Shown here: positions 33,909 through 44,261 of the stretch, piece after piece
Numbering within the stretch: position 1 is the first letter of the stretch
How the letters are laid out: each line of letters starts with the position of its first letter
Assembly (NCBI RefSeq): GCF_001717585.1
Contig: NZ_CP017042.1
Location: 409,501-473,500 of the forward strand
DNA length: 64,000 nt
Reading direction: 5' to 3'
From: Selenomonas sp. oral taxon 920
GTDB lineage: Bacteria > Bacillota > Negativicutes > Selenomonadales > Selenomonadaceae
Made by a program: the position numbers and the translations under genes
Notes under the pieces: generated by a model
The model's input: only the letters and a program-made list of their open reading frames with translations
Database searches by the model: none
Told to the model about the DNA's origin: nothing

Positions 33909-34994
33909 ATGCGCAAGGTAACAGTCGAACTTGGGGCACGCAGCTATCCAATCGTGATCGGAAGCGGGCTCGCCGATGAAATCATTTCATTCGTGCGCGC
34001 GGCGGGGTATTCCGCGCGCGGCATGCTCGTCACGGATACGAACATCGCGCCGCTCTATGCAGCACAGACTGCGGAGCTGCTTGTCCGTGCGGGCGTGCAG
34101 GCAGAGATCGCGACGATTCCGGCGGGCGAGTCCTCGAAGAGCCTCACGGCGGCAAACGATCTCTTTACGCGCGCGATTGAGCTTGGTCTGGATCGGCGCT
34201 CGCCGATCATCGCGCTTGGCGGCGGCGTGGTCGGCGATCTTGCGGGCTTCGTCGCGGCCACCTATATGCGGGGTGTACCTTTCATCCAGTTCCCGACAAG
34301 TCTCCTCGCACAGGTTGATTCAAGCGTCGGAGGCAAGGTCGCTGTCAACCACCCGCTCGGAAAGAATCTCATCGGCGCCTTCTACCAGCCGGATGCGGTC
34401 TTTATGGAGTTGGATTTCCTGCGCAGTCTGCCGAAGCGCGAGATTGCGACGGGGCTCGGCGAGATCATCAAGTACGGCATCATCTGCGATGCCGATTTCT
34501 TTGCGTGGCTTGCGGAGAACCGCGCAGACGTGCTCGCCCTTGAACCTGCTGCAGCGGTGCATATGATTGCGCGCTCGTGCGAGATCAAGGCGGATGTTGT
34601 GCGGCAGGACGAGTGCGAGAGCGGGCTCCGACGCATCCTGAACTTCGGTCATACGATTGCCCACGCGATTGAGAAGGAGACGGGCTATGTGCGCTATCGG
34701 CACGGCGAGGCGGTCGCGATCGGCATGGTCGGCGCGGCGGATATCAGCGTGCAGATGGGACTCCTCGCGGACGGTGAACGCATCCGTATCAACGACCTGA
34801 TCCGCGACATGGGACTGCCGTACTCTGCCGAGGGCGTGACGGCAGATGCGATGTACGCCGATCTCTTTCACGACAAGAAGACGGTGGGCGGGCGTATTCA
34901 TTGGGTACTTGCCGAGGGGATCGGAACCGTCTCCGTGCACAGCGATGTGCCGGAAGATGTGGTGCGCAAAACGTTGTTGGGACTTTCTTACTAA
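33909..34994 (+). CDS. aroB: 3-dehydroquinate synthase
   Basis: 361 residues. 'GGGVVGDLAGFVAATYMRGV' (NAD and substrate region), 'PTSLLAQVDSSVGGKVAVNHP' and 'NFGHTIAHAIE' with the zinc-binding His are diagnostic. It makes 3-dehydroquinate from DAHP. It starts one base after the aroK stop; an upstream in-frame extension through aroK is not real. Confidence 0.95.
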   Translation: MRKVTVELGARSYPIVIGSGLADEIISFVRAAGYSARGMLVTDTNIAPLYAAQTAELLVRAGVQAEIATIPAGESSKSLTAANDLFTRAIELGLDRRSPIIALGGGVVGDLAGFVAATYMRGVPFIQFPTSLLAQVDSSVGGKVAVNHPLGKNLIGAFYQPDAVFMELDFLRSLPKREIATGLGEIIKYGIICDADFFAWLAENRADVLALEPAAAVHMIARSCEIKADVVRQDECESGLRRILNFGHTIAHAIEKETGYVRYRHGEAVAIGMVGAADISVQMGLLADGERIRINDLIRDMGLPYSAEGVTADAMYADLFHDKKTVGGRIHWVLAEGIGTVSVHSDVPEDVVRKTLLGLSY

Positions 34995-35053
34995 TAACTA
35001 TTAAGTATTTATTCTTTTACAACGAAATAATTCTGAGAGGAGGTCAGCGGAAC

Positions 35054-36856
35054 ATGAATCAGAAATTATGTGTATTCGTGCAGGTGCTTTTTTTTGCCAT
35101 GCTTCTTTGCATGGGGCATACCGTTTCCGCTGAGACCTCGAAGCTCTCATGGGAGTACTGGGAGACGAACACGCCGCAGTCCGATGCACATGCGGCGAAG
35201 ACAGTTCCTGCGTTTCCCAAGGAAGAGGGGCGTTGGCGGCAGTTCAATCCGCAGTTCGGCGTCGCCGTCCCCGAGGGGACACACTATGTCTGGGTGCGCG
35301 TCTACATTCCGCCCGATACGGGTGTCGACGAGAGTCTCTTCTTCACCACGACGGATCAGGGTGTGCAGATCTTCCTCGATGGGGTCTCCATCTACCGCTA
35401 CGGTGATCTCAACGATCAGAACAGCTCCTACGGTCGGAAGTGGCATCTCGTCGATTTGCCTGCGTGGGCGGTCGGGCGTCATCTCATTATGCAGATCCAT
35501 TCCGATAACATATGGGTGCTCGGACAGTTCGACCGCGTTCAGCTGGACCGCGCCGCACATCAGATCGAGGATGTCTTTGTCTACGACTTTCCCTATGTCA
35601 GCGGCATTACTGCACTGCTCGTATTCATTCTGCTCCTCGGTGTCTATTTCTTTGCAGAGACGGATCTCAGGGATCTCTACCTGCGCATGATTGTCGTCTT
35701 GTTCGTCTTCTTTGTTTGGATGTTCAGTGCATCTAGTGTCGTGCTCCTGTGGTTTGACTGGCCTGTGCTCTGGCTGGACGTGGAGCTTGTTTTTTCCTAC
35801 CTTATCCCGCTTTCTGCGAATTTGCTCATCTACAGAGTGATTGACGAACGCTATCAAAAGAACATCCTTCAAACATCCTTCGTCTATGGAATCATTCTCC
35901 TGCTTGCCGTGCTGCTGGAATTCTCGGGGCAGAACGGGCTGTACCTTATGCGGTTCTTCTTCTATCCCACACTTCTTGTCTGCGGTCTGATGACGGGGTA
36001 TTGGCTCTGGTCGTGCCACAAAGCCGGCAATGAGCGCTGCCGCTCGCTCCTCATTGCGTTCGGCACACTCTCGGGGCTTGCTGTGATTGACGGAATGGCA
36101 CTTCAGTATCGGCTCTTTGCATGGCATACGTACTACGTTCCGTTCGGCATCTATACGATCGGCTTCTTTATCGTCCAGCTGATTCTGGAGCGTGCCGCCC
36201 ATGAGCGCTACCTTACCGAACTCTCCGCGAGCCTTGAGAATGAGGTCAGTGCGGTGACGAAACGCATGGAGGTCGATCCGCTCACAGGCGTGTTTAACCG
36301 CAACAAATTCTCGACGGCGACGCGAGATTTCATGCGGATCTCGCTCGAGATTAAAGAGCCGTTCGCCGTTATCATGCTTGACATCGATCATTTCAAGCAC
36401 ATCAACGATACCTACGGGCACGATGTCGGCGATGAGGTGCTCGTGGGGTTCGCGCAGACGATCAGCGGGTTTCTTGATCGTCGGCACATCCTCATCCGCT
36501 GGGGCGGCGAGGAGTTCATTCTGCTCTGCCTCCACTACGACGGGGTGGAGGCGGAGGCGTTTGCCAACACGATCCGCGAGGCGGTCGCTGCGGCACATAT
36601 CCATCCCTCGGATCAGGTGACGTGCAGCGGCGGCGTTGCCGTCTGGTACGGCACGGAGGCAGATACGGCAGAACACATAGTGAAGCGTGCGGATACGGCG
36701 CTCTACCAATCGAAGGAGAACGGACGCAACCGCATCACCTGCGAGCCGGACTGGCAGACACATATGCCGCCGCGCCGTCCGCGTCAGAAGTCAAAAGAAA
36801 AAATGCGTGATGGCAATCGCTCCGAGATGAATACGGCGGGGCTCCGGGATCACTGA
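35054..36856 (+). CDS. Membrane-bound diguanylate cyclase with 7TM (7TMR-DISM-like) sensor
   Basis: 600 residues. A signal peptide (about 1-25) and a periplasmic beta-rich domain (about 26-190, 7TMR-DISM extracellular type) are followed by about seven membrane segments (about 190-395), a short coiled coil, and a GGDEF domain with 'LDIDHFKHINDTYGHDVGDE' and an intact 'GGEEF' at 484-488. It should make cyclic di-GMP. The RxxD product-inhibition site expected just ahead of GGEEF is missing. No EAL domain. The start follows gagaggaggtc; it stands alone after aroB. Confidence 0.88.
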   Translation: MNQKLCVFVQVLFFAMLLCMGHTVSAETSKLSWEYWETNTPQSDAHAAKTVPAFPKEEGRWRQFNPQFGVAVPEGTHYVWVRVYIPPDTGVDESLFFTTTDQGVQIFLDGVSIYRYGDLNDQNSSYGRKWHLVDLPAWAVGRHLIMQIHSDNIWVLGQFDRVQLDRAAHQIEDVFVYDFPYVSGITALLVFILLLGVYFFAETDLRDLYLRMIVVLFVFFVWMFSASSVVLLWFDWPVLWLDVELVFSYLIPLSANLLIYRVIDERYQKNILQTSFVYGIILLLAVLLEFSGQNGLYLMRFFFYPTLLVCGLMTGYWLWSCHKAGNERCRSLLIAFGTLSGLAVIDGMALQYRLFAWHTYYVPFGIYTIGFFIVQLILERAAHERYLTELSASLENEVSAVTKRMEVDPLTGVFNRNKFSTATRDFMRISLEIKEPFAVIMLDIDHFKHINDTYGHDVGDEVLVGFAQTISGFLDRRHILIRWGGEEFILLCLHYDGVEAEAFANTIREAVAAAHIHPSDQVTCSGGVAVWYGTEADTAEHIVKRADTALYQSKENGRNRITCEPDWQTHMPPRRPRQKSKEKMRDGNRSEMNTAGLRDH

Positions 36857-36891
36857 GCCGTTTGGCATCATAAGAGCTGATAAAATTTTTC

Positions 36892-36920
36892 TTGCGTGAA
36901 GGCGCATCTTATGCTATAGT
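36892..36920 (+). promoter_or_regulatory. Promoter of rplS
   Basis: TTGCGT and TATAGT, 17 bp apart, the same sequences as at the tRNA-Glu promoter. About 70 nt of leader follow, with a GC-rich stretch (36939-36960) that could form an L19-type leader hairpin; this was not proven. Confidence 0.65.
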
Positions 36921-36994
36921 CACTGAGTATGTGTGTGGATGGTCCGCTGGGCGGCATGAGCTGTCTATGAACGTCCGAACGAAGGAGGAAACAT

Positions 36995-37336
36995 ATGAAT
37001 ATCATCGAGGTTCTTGAAAAGGAGCAGCTTCGCTCCGACATCCCGCAGTTTGCACCGGGGGATACGATCCGCGTCCATGCGCGCATCGTCGAGGGCACGC
37101 GCGAGCGCATTCAGGTGTTCGAGGGCGTGGTGATCGGCCGCCAGGGCACGGGCGTGCGCGAGACCTTCACCGTGCGCCGCATTGCATCGGGCGTCGGCGT
37201 TGAGCGTCTCTTCCCCGTGCACTCCCCGCGTATCGCAAAGATCGAGGTGACGCGCCGCGGCATCGTCCGTCGTGCGAAGCTCTACTATCTGCGCGGACTT
37301 ACGGGCAAGGCGGCTCGCATTCGGGAAAAGCGCTGA
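36995..37336 (+). CDS. rplS: 50S ribosomal protein L19
   Basis: 113 residues, the standard length. '[33 protein letters not shown]' and '[23 protein letters not shown]' are conserved L19 blocks. It has a strong ribosome binding site (aaggagga). The usual neighbours trmD and rimM are absent here. Confidence 0.97.
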   Translation: MNIIEVLEKEQLRSDIPQFAPGDTIRVHARIVEGTRERIQVFEGVVIGRQGTGVRETFTVRRIASGVGVERLFPVHSPRIAKIEVTRRGIVRRAKLYYLRGLTGKAARIREKR

Positions 37337-37349
37337 TTCAGAATGGATG

Positions 37350-37374
37350 GGGACTGCTGCGGCAGTCCCTATTT
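37350..37374 (+). terminator. Terminator after rplS
   Basis: 8-bp stem (37350-37357 with 37362-37369), 4-base loop, then TATTTTG. Short T-run, so possibly partial. Confidence 0.65.
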
Positions 37375-37406
37375 TGCTCTGTGTTCCTGTTTGAGAGGAG
37401 GAGTTT

Positions 37407-37934
37407 ATGGAAAAGGAAACATCGACTGCAGCCGAAATCAAAGACTGGGTTATCTCCATCGTCGTTGCCGTTGCACTCGCTATGTTCATCCGTACCTTTA
37501 TCGTGGAGCTCTACGTCGTCGACGGCCCGTCCATGCGTCCGACGCTCGAGTCGGAGGAGCGCCTCGTCGTCAATAAATTCATCTACCGATTCCGCCCGCC
37601 GGAGAAGGGCGAAGTCCTCGTCTTTCAGTATCCGCGCGACCCGAGCCGTGACTTCATCAAGCGCGTGATCGCGACACCGGGCGATACGATTGAGATCCGC
37701 GAGGGGCGCGTGCTCGTCAACGATCAGCTGCTCACGGAGGACTACATCCTCGAAAAGACGCGCAGCGAGTACCCGAAGTCCACCGTACCCGAGGGGCGTG
37801 TCTTCGTTATGGGGGACAACCGCAACAATTCCGAGGACAGTCGCTTTGCCGATGTCGGCTTCGTGCCGTACGACCTCATAAAGGGCAAGGCGATGATTGT
37901 CTTCTGGCCGATTTCGCAGTATAAGACGCTCTGA
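37407..37934 (+). CDS. lepB: Signal peptidase I
   Basis: 175 residues, a Firmicute-size SPase I. One N-terminal membrane segment (about 12-32), catalytic Ser in 'DGPSMRPTL', catalytic Lys in 'RDFIKRVIATPGD', and 'VMGDNRNNSEDSR' near the end. It cleaves signal peptides of exported proteins. Placement after rplS is common in Firmicutes. The start follows gaggaggag. Confidence 0.95.
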   Translation: MEKETSTAAEIKDWVISIVVAVALAMFIRTFIVELYVVDGPSMRPTLESEERLVVNKFIYRFRPPEKGEVLVFQYPRDPSRDFIKRVIATPGDTIEIREGRVLVNDQLLTEDYILEKTRSEYPKSTVPEGRVFVMGDNRNNSEDSRFADVGFVPYDLIKGKAMIVFWPISQYKTL

Positions 37935-37946
37935 CGGAGGAACGCC

Positions 37947-38699
37947 ATGCGCTTTGTATCATGGAATGTCAACGGACTGCGCGCCGCCCTCAAAAAGGGC
38001 TTTATGGAGTCCTTCAAGGAACTCGATGCCGATGCGTTCTGCCTGCAGGAGACGAAGATGCAGGAGGGGCAGGCGATCCTCGATCTGCCCGGCTATGAGC
38101 AGTATTTTTACAGCGCGGAGAAGAAGGGGTACTCGGGTACGGCGATCTTTACGCGGATCAAGCCTCTTTCCGTCAATTATGGGATCGGCATCGAGGAGCA
38201 CGACCACGAGGGGCGTGTCATCACAATGGAGTACGAGGATGTGTATCTCGTCACCGTCTACACACCAAACTCGAAGAACGCACTCGCACGCCTCGACTAC
38301 CGCATGGCATGGGAGGATGCCTTTCGCGCCTTCCTGCTTGACCTGCGTGCGAAAAAGCCCGTTGTCGTCTGCGGCGACCTCAATGTTGCACACACGGAGA
38401 TCGACCTCAAAAATCCGAAGAGCAACCGCCGCAATGCGGGCTTTACGGACGAGGAGCGCGGCAAATTCACGGAGCTTCTTGCTTCGGGGTTCGTCGATAC
38501 CTTTCGCGCTCTCTATCCGGACAAGACAGGAGCCTATACATGGTGGTCGTATCTGCGCCACGCGCGTGAGACAAATGCGGGATGGCGCATCGACTACTTC
38601 CTCGTCTCCGAGGAGCTGGAGGGCCGCATCGCAGCGGCAGAGATCCATGCGGATGTATTCGGGAGCGATCACTGCCCCGTATCATTGACGTTGAAATAG
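37947..38699 (+). CDS. Exodeoxyribonuclease III / AP endonuclease (ExoA/XthA family)
   Basis: 250 residues. '[17 protein letters not shown]', 'CLQETKMQ', '[16 protein letters not shown]' and the closing 'GSDHCPVSL' are the family's metal- and DNA-binding blocks. It cuts at abasic sites in base excision repair. It begins 12 bp after lepB. Confidence 0.94.
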   Translation: MRFVSWNVNGLRAALKKGFMESFKELDADAFCLQETKMQEGQAILDLPGYEQYFYSAEKKGYSGTAIFTRIKPLSVNYGIGIEEHDHEGRVITMEYEDVYLVTVYTPNSKNALARLDYRMAWEDAFRAFLLDLRAKKPVVVCGDLNVAHTEIDLKNPKSNRRNAGFTDEERGKFTELLASGFVDTFRALYPDKTGAYTWWSYLRHARETNAGWRIDYFLVSEELEGRIAAAEIHADVFGSDHCPVSLTLK

Positions 38700-38707
38700 G
38701 GGAGACT

Positions 38708-40333
<1,626 letters not shown>

Positions 40334-40337
40334 TAGA

Positions 40338-40384
40338 AAACAAGCGGGAGATATTGTCGCAGTGACAATATCTCCCGCTTGTTT
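40338..40384 (+). terminator. Strong terminator after prfC
   Basis: A perfect 21-bp inverted repeat (40338-40358 with 40364-40384) with a 5-base loop, TTT at the 3' end and AAA at the 5' end. Confidence 0.9.
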
Positions 40385-40460
40385 ATATACAATGCTGTCT
40401 AGCATGGAAGAAATACTAATATTATCTTTCACAATAGCGATTAATGTTGTGAAAAATTAC

Positions 40461-40488
40461 TTGTTTGACAAGTGGACATTTCTATACT
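40461..40488 (+). promoter_or_regulatory. Promoter of the low-GC secreted gene
   Basis: TTGTTT and TATACT are 16 bp apart, about 55 bp before the ATG, in notably AT-rich DNA. Confidence 0.45.
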
Positions 40489-40542
40489 TTTGGAGTATAT
40501 TTACACTGTGCCTAGAAAAGCTTACCTTTGGGAGAAAGGATC

Positions 40543-41010
40543 ATGAAAAAAATTCTGATTGGGGCTCTATTTGCAATGATATGTTTTACTCCTTTTAGTA
40601 TTGCACAAGCAACAATTCTACCATCTAGAATACAGTTAGACGGTCTTGGAATGAAGACAACCCTTGAAGAGATTAAAGATAAATATGGAAGACCTGATTA
40701 TGTCGATTCATCTGCATCTGGATATACTCGATGGAATTGGGATTCAGGATTGTCAATTCTTCATCGTAGATATAAATTCCTTACGGCTACTGCAACCAAA
40801 CCTGGTCTTGTTACGTTTGATGATGTGTCCGTAGGTGATCCTGCATATCGTCTCACGGATGTTTATGGAACGGCAGATAGGGTGTTTACAAATTCTCAGT
40901 GCGATGTTTACTATTACTATAACGAAAAAGGTGTGGGGTATCTTTCTTTTTCGGTATCAAAACTTACAGGGGATATTGTTGAAATTCATATAGATCGGAC
41001 CTCAGTGTGA
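40543..41010 (+). CDS. Low-GC secreted protein, possibly BamE/SmpA-like fold
   Basis: 155 residues. A signal peptide (about 1-23, ending 'AQA') and one small domain. 'LDGLGMKTTLEEIKDKYGRPDYVD' and 'VSVGDPAYRLTDVYGTADRVF' look like two copies of the start motif of SmpA-type folds (small residue, helix, 'YG.PD'). Codons are AT-rich, unlike every neighbour, which points to recent transfer or a different origin. It stands alone between two strong terminators with its own promoter. Function unknown. The ATG at 40543 is preferred over TTG 40528 because ggagaaagga lies between them. Confidence 0.75.
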   Translation: MKKILIGALFAMICFTPFSIAQATILPSRIQLDGLGMKTTLEEIKDKYGRPDYVDSSASGYTRWNWDSGLSILHRRYKFLTATATKPGLVTFDDVSVGDPAYRLTDVYGTADRVFTNSQCDVYYYYNEKGVGYLSFSVSKLTGDIVEIHIDRTSV

Positions 41011-41056
41011 TATATTAATTTGTAATGGATGTTTAGACTCTCTTTTTGCAAAAAAC

Positions 41057-41096
41057 AAGGGACATTCTGTTATTGTGGCAGAATGTCCCTTTGTAT
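41057..41096. terminator. Terminator between the low-GC gene and the esterase gene
   Basis: A perfect 13-bp stem (41057-41069 with 41079-41091), A-rich left flank and TTTGTATTTT on the right; serves convergent genes. Confidence 0.85.
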
Positions 41097-41097
41097 T

Positions 41098-42105
41098 TTA
41101 ATATGGTTGTTTCATCGTATATCGATTGACGAAGTCCCGTACCTCCTCGTATGCAGCGATGCTCTCCGCGAGTTCCGGCAGAACGAGCGGGAAGACGTGG
41201 GGCATTTCGGGATAGACGGTGAATGTCACAGACGTTCCGTCCGCCTTCGCTTTTTCTGCAAGCTGTTCGTCTTCCGTCAGCAGGAGGTCGTAACCGCCGG
41301 TCTGGATCAGCATCGGCGGCAGTTCGCTGAGGTCGGCGTGAATCGGAGAAAGGCGCGGATCGTCGAGCGGGAGGCTGCCAGCATACGGCGGTGTTTTGCG
41401 CAAGTGGGGCGCAAACGGTGTGCCCTCACCGAGCACCTTGTCCTTGGTAAAGTTCTCCGTGCGTGACGTGCCATCCTTGTGCTCGAAGTCCGCCCACGGC
41501 GAGAGGAGGATGAGTGCCGCAGGCTGCGGCAACCCCTTGTCTCGCAGGTGGAGCGCAAGTGCTACGGCGAGATTGCCGCCCGAAGAGTCGCCAAAGATGA
41601 TGATATCTGAGGGGCGTGTCCCGTGCGCAAGGAGCCCCTGATAGACCGTCGCCGCATCCTCAAGTGCAGCAGGATAGCGATGGAGCGGTGCATGTCGGTA
41701 GTCCACACAGTATATTTCGCGTGCGTTCGTACACTCTGCCTGACGCACGGCAAACGTGCGGTAGAGATCCGTGAGACCGCTCATATAGGCACCGCCGTGG
41801 AGTTGGAGCACAACCCTCTTGGTGGTTGGTTTCGGTGGTGCGAGACGCTCGACCGGAACGTTTCCGATGGAGGTCTTTTCATATGCCCAGCCCTCGGGGG
41901 CGGTGAACGACGCAGGTTTTTTGTCCTCAGGCGGGCAGTAGAGTGCGTCCATTTGTGTCTTGATGTACGCCTGTTTCGCTTCGCCTGTGAGAACGATGCC
42001 GCGCACTTCGGGGACGGCGGATGTTTCACCAAATCCACAGTGCGGAAGGACAGCAAGCCCAAGGATAAGGGCAGCAGCACTGATATATCGCTTCCATGTG
42101 TTCAT
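41098..42105 (-). CDS. Secreted alpha/beta hydrolase (hormone-sensitive-lipase-like esterase)
   Basis: 335 residues. An N-terminal signal segment (about 7-25) is followed by an alpha/beta hydrolase: oxyanion 'LQLHGGAYMSG', nucleophile 'FGDSSGGNLA', an Asp in 'LIQTGGYDLLL' and a His in 'YPEMPHVFPL'. That is the HSL/acetyl esterase pattern. The substrate is unknown. The ATG at 42105 overlaps the upstream gene by 4 bp; the longer frame to 42147 is less likely. Confidence 0.85.
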   Translation of the reverse strand: MNTWKRYISAAALILGLAVLPHCGFGETSAVPEVRGIVLTGEAKQAYIKTQMDALYCPPEDKKPASFTAPEGWAYEKTSIGNVPVERLAPPKPTTKRVVLQLHGGAYMSGLTDLYRTFAVRQAECTNAREIYCVDYRHAPLHRYPAALEDAATVYQGLLAHGTRPSDIIIFGDSSGGNLAVALALHLRDKGLPQPAALILLSPWADFEHKDGTSRTENFTKDKVLGEGTPFAPHLRKTPPYAGSLPLDDPRLSPIHADLSELPPMLIQTGGYDLLLTEDEQLAEKAKADGTSVTFTVYPEMPHVFPLVLPELAESIAAYEEVRDFVNRYTMKQPY

Positions 42106-42716
42106 GGCGTCTGTTTCCCGCCTGTGGCAAATGCCTCGTCTGCCCATGTGAGGAGTGCATCCTCGACACCCGCCTCATGTTCGTTCAGCGTCTGCCCTTC
42201 CGAGGTGATGTAAAGGCTGCGTCCGTCCGCGTAGGCGATGAGGATGTTATAGGCGGGGTTCGTCACGGTCTCCGCGCGTGCGCCGTAGTCGTTCTCGGCG
42301 GCAATATTTCGCTCGGAAATGATCTTATGCAGGCTCGCTTCGAGCTCGGGTGTCCAAGGAATGTACCTCTCACGGATATCCAGACGGCGGCCGTTTGTGA
42401 ACTCCTTGGCGACAAATTCCCCGAGGCACGGGATGAGAGCGTTCGGATCCAGCCCTTGTTCTGCGATTTCCTCCGCCGAGAATGCATCCTTGACAAAACC
42501 GTCAATCTGCCAGATCATGCGCATGAGTGTGCCGTCCGTGACGGGGTGGCGGAACTCCATCGTCAGCTGCCGAATTTCGGTGTGCTCGGACGGGGCGGTT
42601 CTTGTCGGCTGCATGGGTGCTGCCTCGGGGGCCGCCGCAGCTTCCGCTCCGAGAAAGAGCAGCGGAACGAATATGGCGGCGAAGCAGTACCGCGCGGCTT
42701 TGTGCGCGAATGTCAT
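42102..42716 (-). CDS. Secreted protein of unknown function
   Basis: 204 residues. A signal peptide (about 1-28) then a single soluble domain with no recognised motif; 'ALIPCLGEFVAKEF' and 'NPAYNILIAYADGRSLYIT' are the best-ordered stretches. It sits between the flavoprotein (14 bp upstream) and the esterase (4-bp overlap), so all three are probably one transcript. I do not recognise the family. Confidence 0.6.
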   Translation of the reverse strand: MTFAHKAARYCFAAIFVPLLFLGAEAAAAPEAAPMQPTRTAPSEHTEIRQLTMEFRHPVTDGTLMRMIWQIDGFVKDAFSAEEIAEQGLDPNALIPCLGEFVAKEFTNGRRLDIRERYIPWTPELEASLHKIISERNIAAENDYGARAETVTNPAYNILIAYADGRSLYITSEGQTLNEHEAGVEDALLTWADEAFATGGKQTP

Positions 42717-42729
42717 CGTCGTCTCCTTT

Positions 42730-44094
42730 TCAGCTGAACAGATCGTTCAGTGCTTCGGTCATGGTCGGGTGGGTGTAGATGGCAGAGCCGAGCGCGGCGG
42801 CAGTGATGCCGTGGTCGATTGCCATTTTCATGAGGTTGATCATCTCCTGCGACTCGGGACAGAAGAAATGAGCACCGAGGATCGTGTCCGTCTTTGCGTC
42901 AACAACTGCCTTGAGAATGCCGGCGGGCTTCTTGTAGACCTGTGCCTTCGGGATGGCGGCGACCTCAAGGCGGAGGATGCGTACGTCAAAGCCCGCTGCC
43001 TCTGCCTGTGCCTCCGTCATACCGACGCGCGAGAGCGGCGGATCGAGGAAGACGGAGTAGGGGACGGCTCCGCGATTTGCCGTTGTGCGTGTTCCGCTGC
43101 CCGCAAGCTGATCCTTTACAATGCGGAAATCGTCGAGAGAAATGTAGGTGAACTGCAGGCCGCCCGCGACATCGCCCATCGCCCATATGTGCGGTACGTT
43201 CGTGCGGAGGTGCTCGTCAACGGCGACCGCACCGCGCTCCGTCACAGCAACGCCTGCCGCCGCAAGATTCAGCCCTTCGATGTTCGGGCGGCGGCCCGTT
43301 GCAATGAGGATGGCGTTCGCCGCGAGCGTCTTCTCTCCGTCCGCCGTCTGCACGACGACATTCGCACCGCCGGCACTGTCCTCGATGCGCTGTACCTTCG
43401 CCCCCATCAGAATATGGATGCCGCGATCATTTGTGTGCTGCAGGACGCGTGCGGCGATCTCCGTGTCTTCACGCGGAATGAAGGCATCGCCGTCCTGTAC
43501 GACGGCGACGGACGAGCCGAAGTTGGCGTAGTACGATGCGAACTCCAGCCCAATGTAGCCGCCGCCGATGATGACGAGCTTCTCGGGCAGCTCGTCCAGC
43601 TCCATCATCGTCTCGCTCGTGTAGACGTGCATGCTCTCTGCCGCACCCTCGATCGGCGGGACGAAGGGCAGTGCACCCGTATTGATGAAGATGCGGTCCG
43701 CCGTGACGGTCTGCTCTCCGTCTGCGCCGACAATGCGTACGGTATGTGCATCGACAAACGAGGCCTCTCCGTCAATGACGACAGCACCCGTCCCTGTCAC
43801 CTTGGCGTAGTTCTTTTCGCGCAGCATCGCTGTGAGGCGGCGTTTCTCTGCAATCGCCGCACGATAGCGCTCCGCCTTTGCCGCAAAGTCGCCGCCTGCC
43901 GCTGCCGAGAGCCGTGCACTGTACTCCAGCGACTTCGACGGGATGCAGGCGACGTTGATGCAGGTGCCGCCGTAACGCTCCTTTGACCGCTCGACGAGGG
44001 CGACCGTTTCGCCCTTCTTCGCGAGGAAGCCCGCGAGCGTCTTGCCTGCCTTGCCGAAGCCGATGATGAGATTTTGATATGATGTGTTCTGCAT
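42730..44094 (-). CDS. RclA-like FAD-dependent pyridine nucleotide-disulfide oxidoreductase
   Basis: 454 residues. FAD-binding 'NLIIGFGKAGKTLAGFLA', redox-active disulfide 'YGGTCINVACIPSKSL' (two Cys five apart), NAD(P) motif 'VIIGGGYIGLEFASYY', and the C-terminal dimer motif 'YTHPTMTEAL'. The closest named group I recognise is RclA and the streptococcal hypothiocyanous acid reductases, rather than lipoamide dehydrogenase or mercuric reductase. That would fit an oral niche. The assignment within the family is inference. Confidence 0.82.
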   Translation of the reverse strand: MQNTSYQNLIIGFGKAGKTLAGFLAKKGETVALVERSKERYGGTCINVACIPSKSLEYSARLSAAAGGDFAAKAERYRAAIAEKRRLTAMLREKNYAKVTGTGAVVIDGEASFVDAHTVRIVGADGEQTVTADRIFINTGALPFVPPIEGAAESMHVYTSETMMELDELPEKLVIIGGGYIGLEFASYYANFGSSVAVVQDGDAFIPREDTEIAARVLQHTNDRGIHILMGAKVQRIEDSAGGANVVVQTADGEKTLAANAILIATGRRPNIEGLNLAAAGVAVTERGAVAVDEHLRTNVPHIWAMGDVAGGLQFTYISLDDFRIVKDQLAGSGTRTTANRGAVPYSVFLDPPLSRVGMTEAQAEAAGFDVRILRLEVAAIPKAQVYKKPAGILKAVVDAKTDTILGAHFFCPESQEMINLMKMAIDHGITAAALGSAIYTHPTMTEALNDLFS

Positions 44095-44193
44095 GGGATA
44101 TGCTCCGTTTCTGTTGAAATTTATATGACTGTTGTTATTATAGCATTTTTTGAAACAGTGAAGAGAAATATTGTGGAAAAAATGTGCATCTCA

Positions 44194-44222
44194 TTTACAA
44201 AGTACAGGATTCCTCTTATAAT
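44194..44222 (+). promoter_or_regulatory. Promoter of the Crp/Fnr regulator gene
   Basis: TTTACA and TATAAT, 17 bp apart, 40 bp before the ATG. On the other strand TATAAT (44142-44137) may serve the RclA-like gene. Confidence 0.65.
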
Positions 44223-44261
44223 GATAGATAATTATTCTCTGTCAATGGAAAGGAGCGGACT

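Noticed and set aside
35147-36763. A 538-residue frame antisense to the GGDEF gene
   Set aside because: The plus-strand product has a signal peptide, seven membrane segments and a full GGDEF domain; the antisense product is charged and motif-free.
36921-36994. L19 leader riboregulator
   Set aside because: A GC-rich stretch exists, but I could not fold a convincing conserved leader structure, so I did not list it as a separate feature.
42319-43986. A 555-residue plus-strand frame across the flavoprotein gene
   Set aside because: The minus strand holds intact FAD, disulfide and NAD(P) motifs; the plus frame is low complexity and spans two minus-strand genes.
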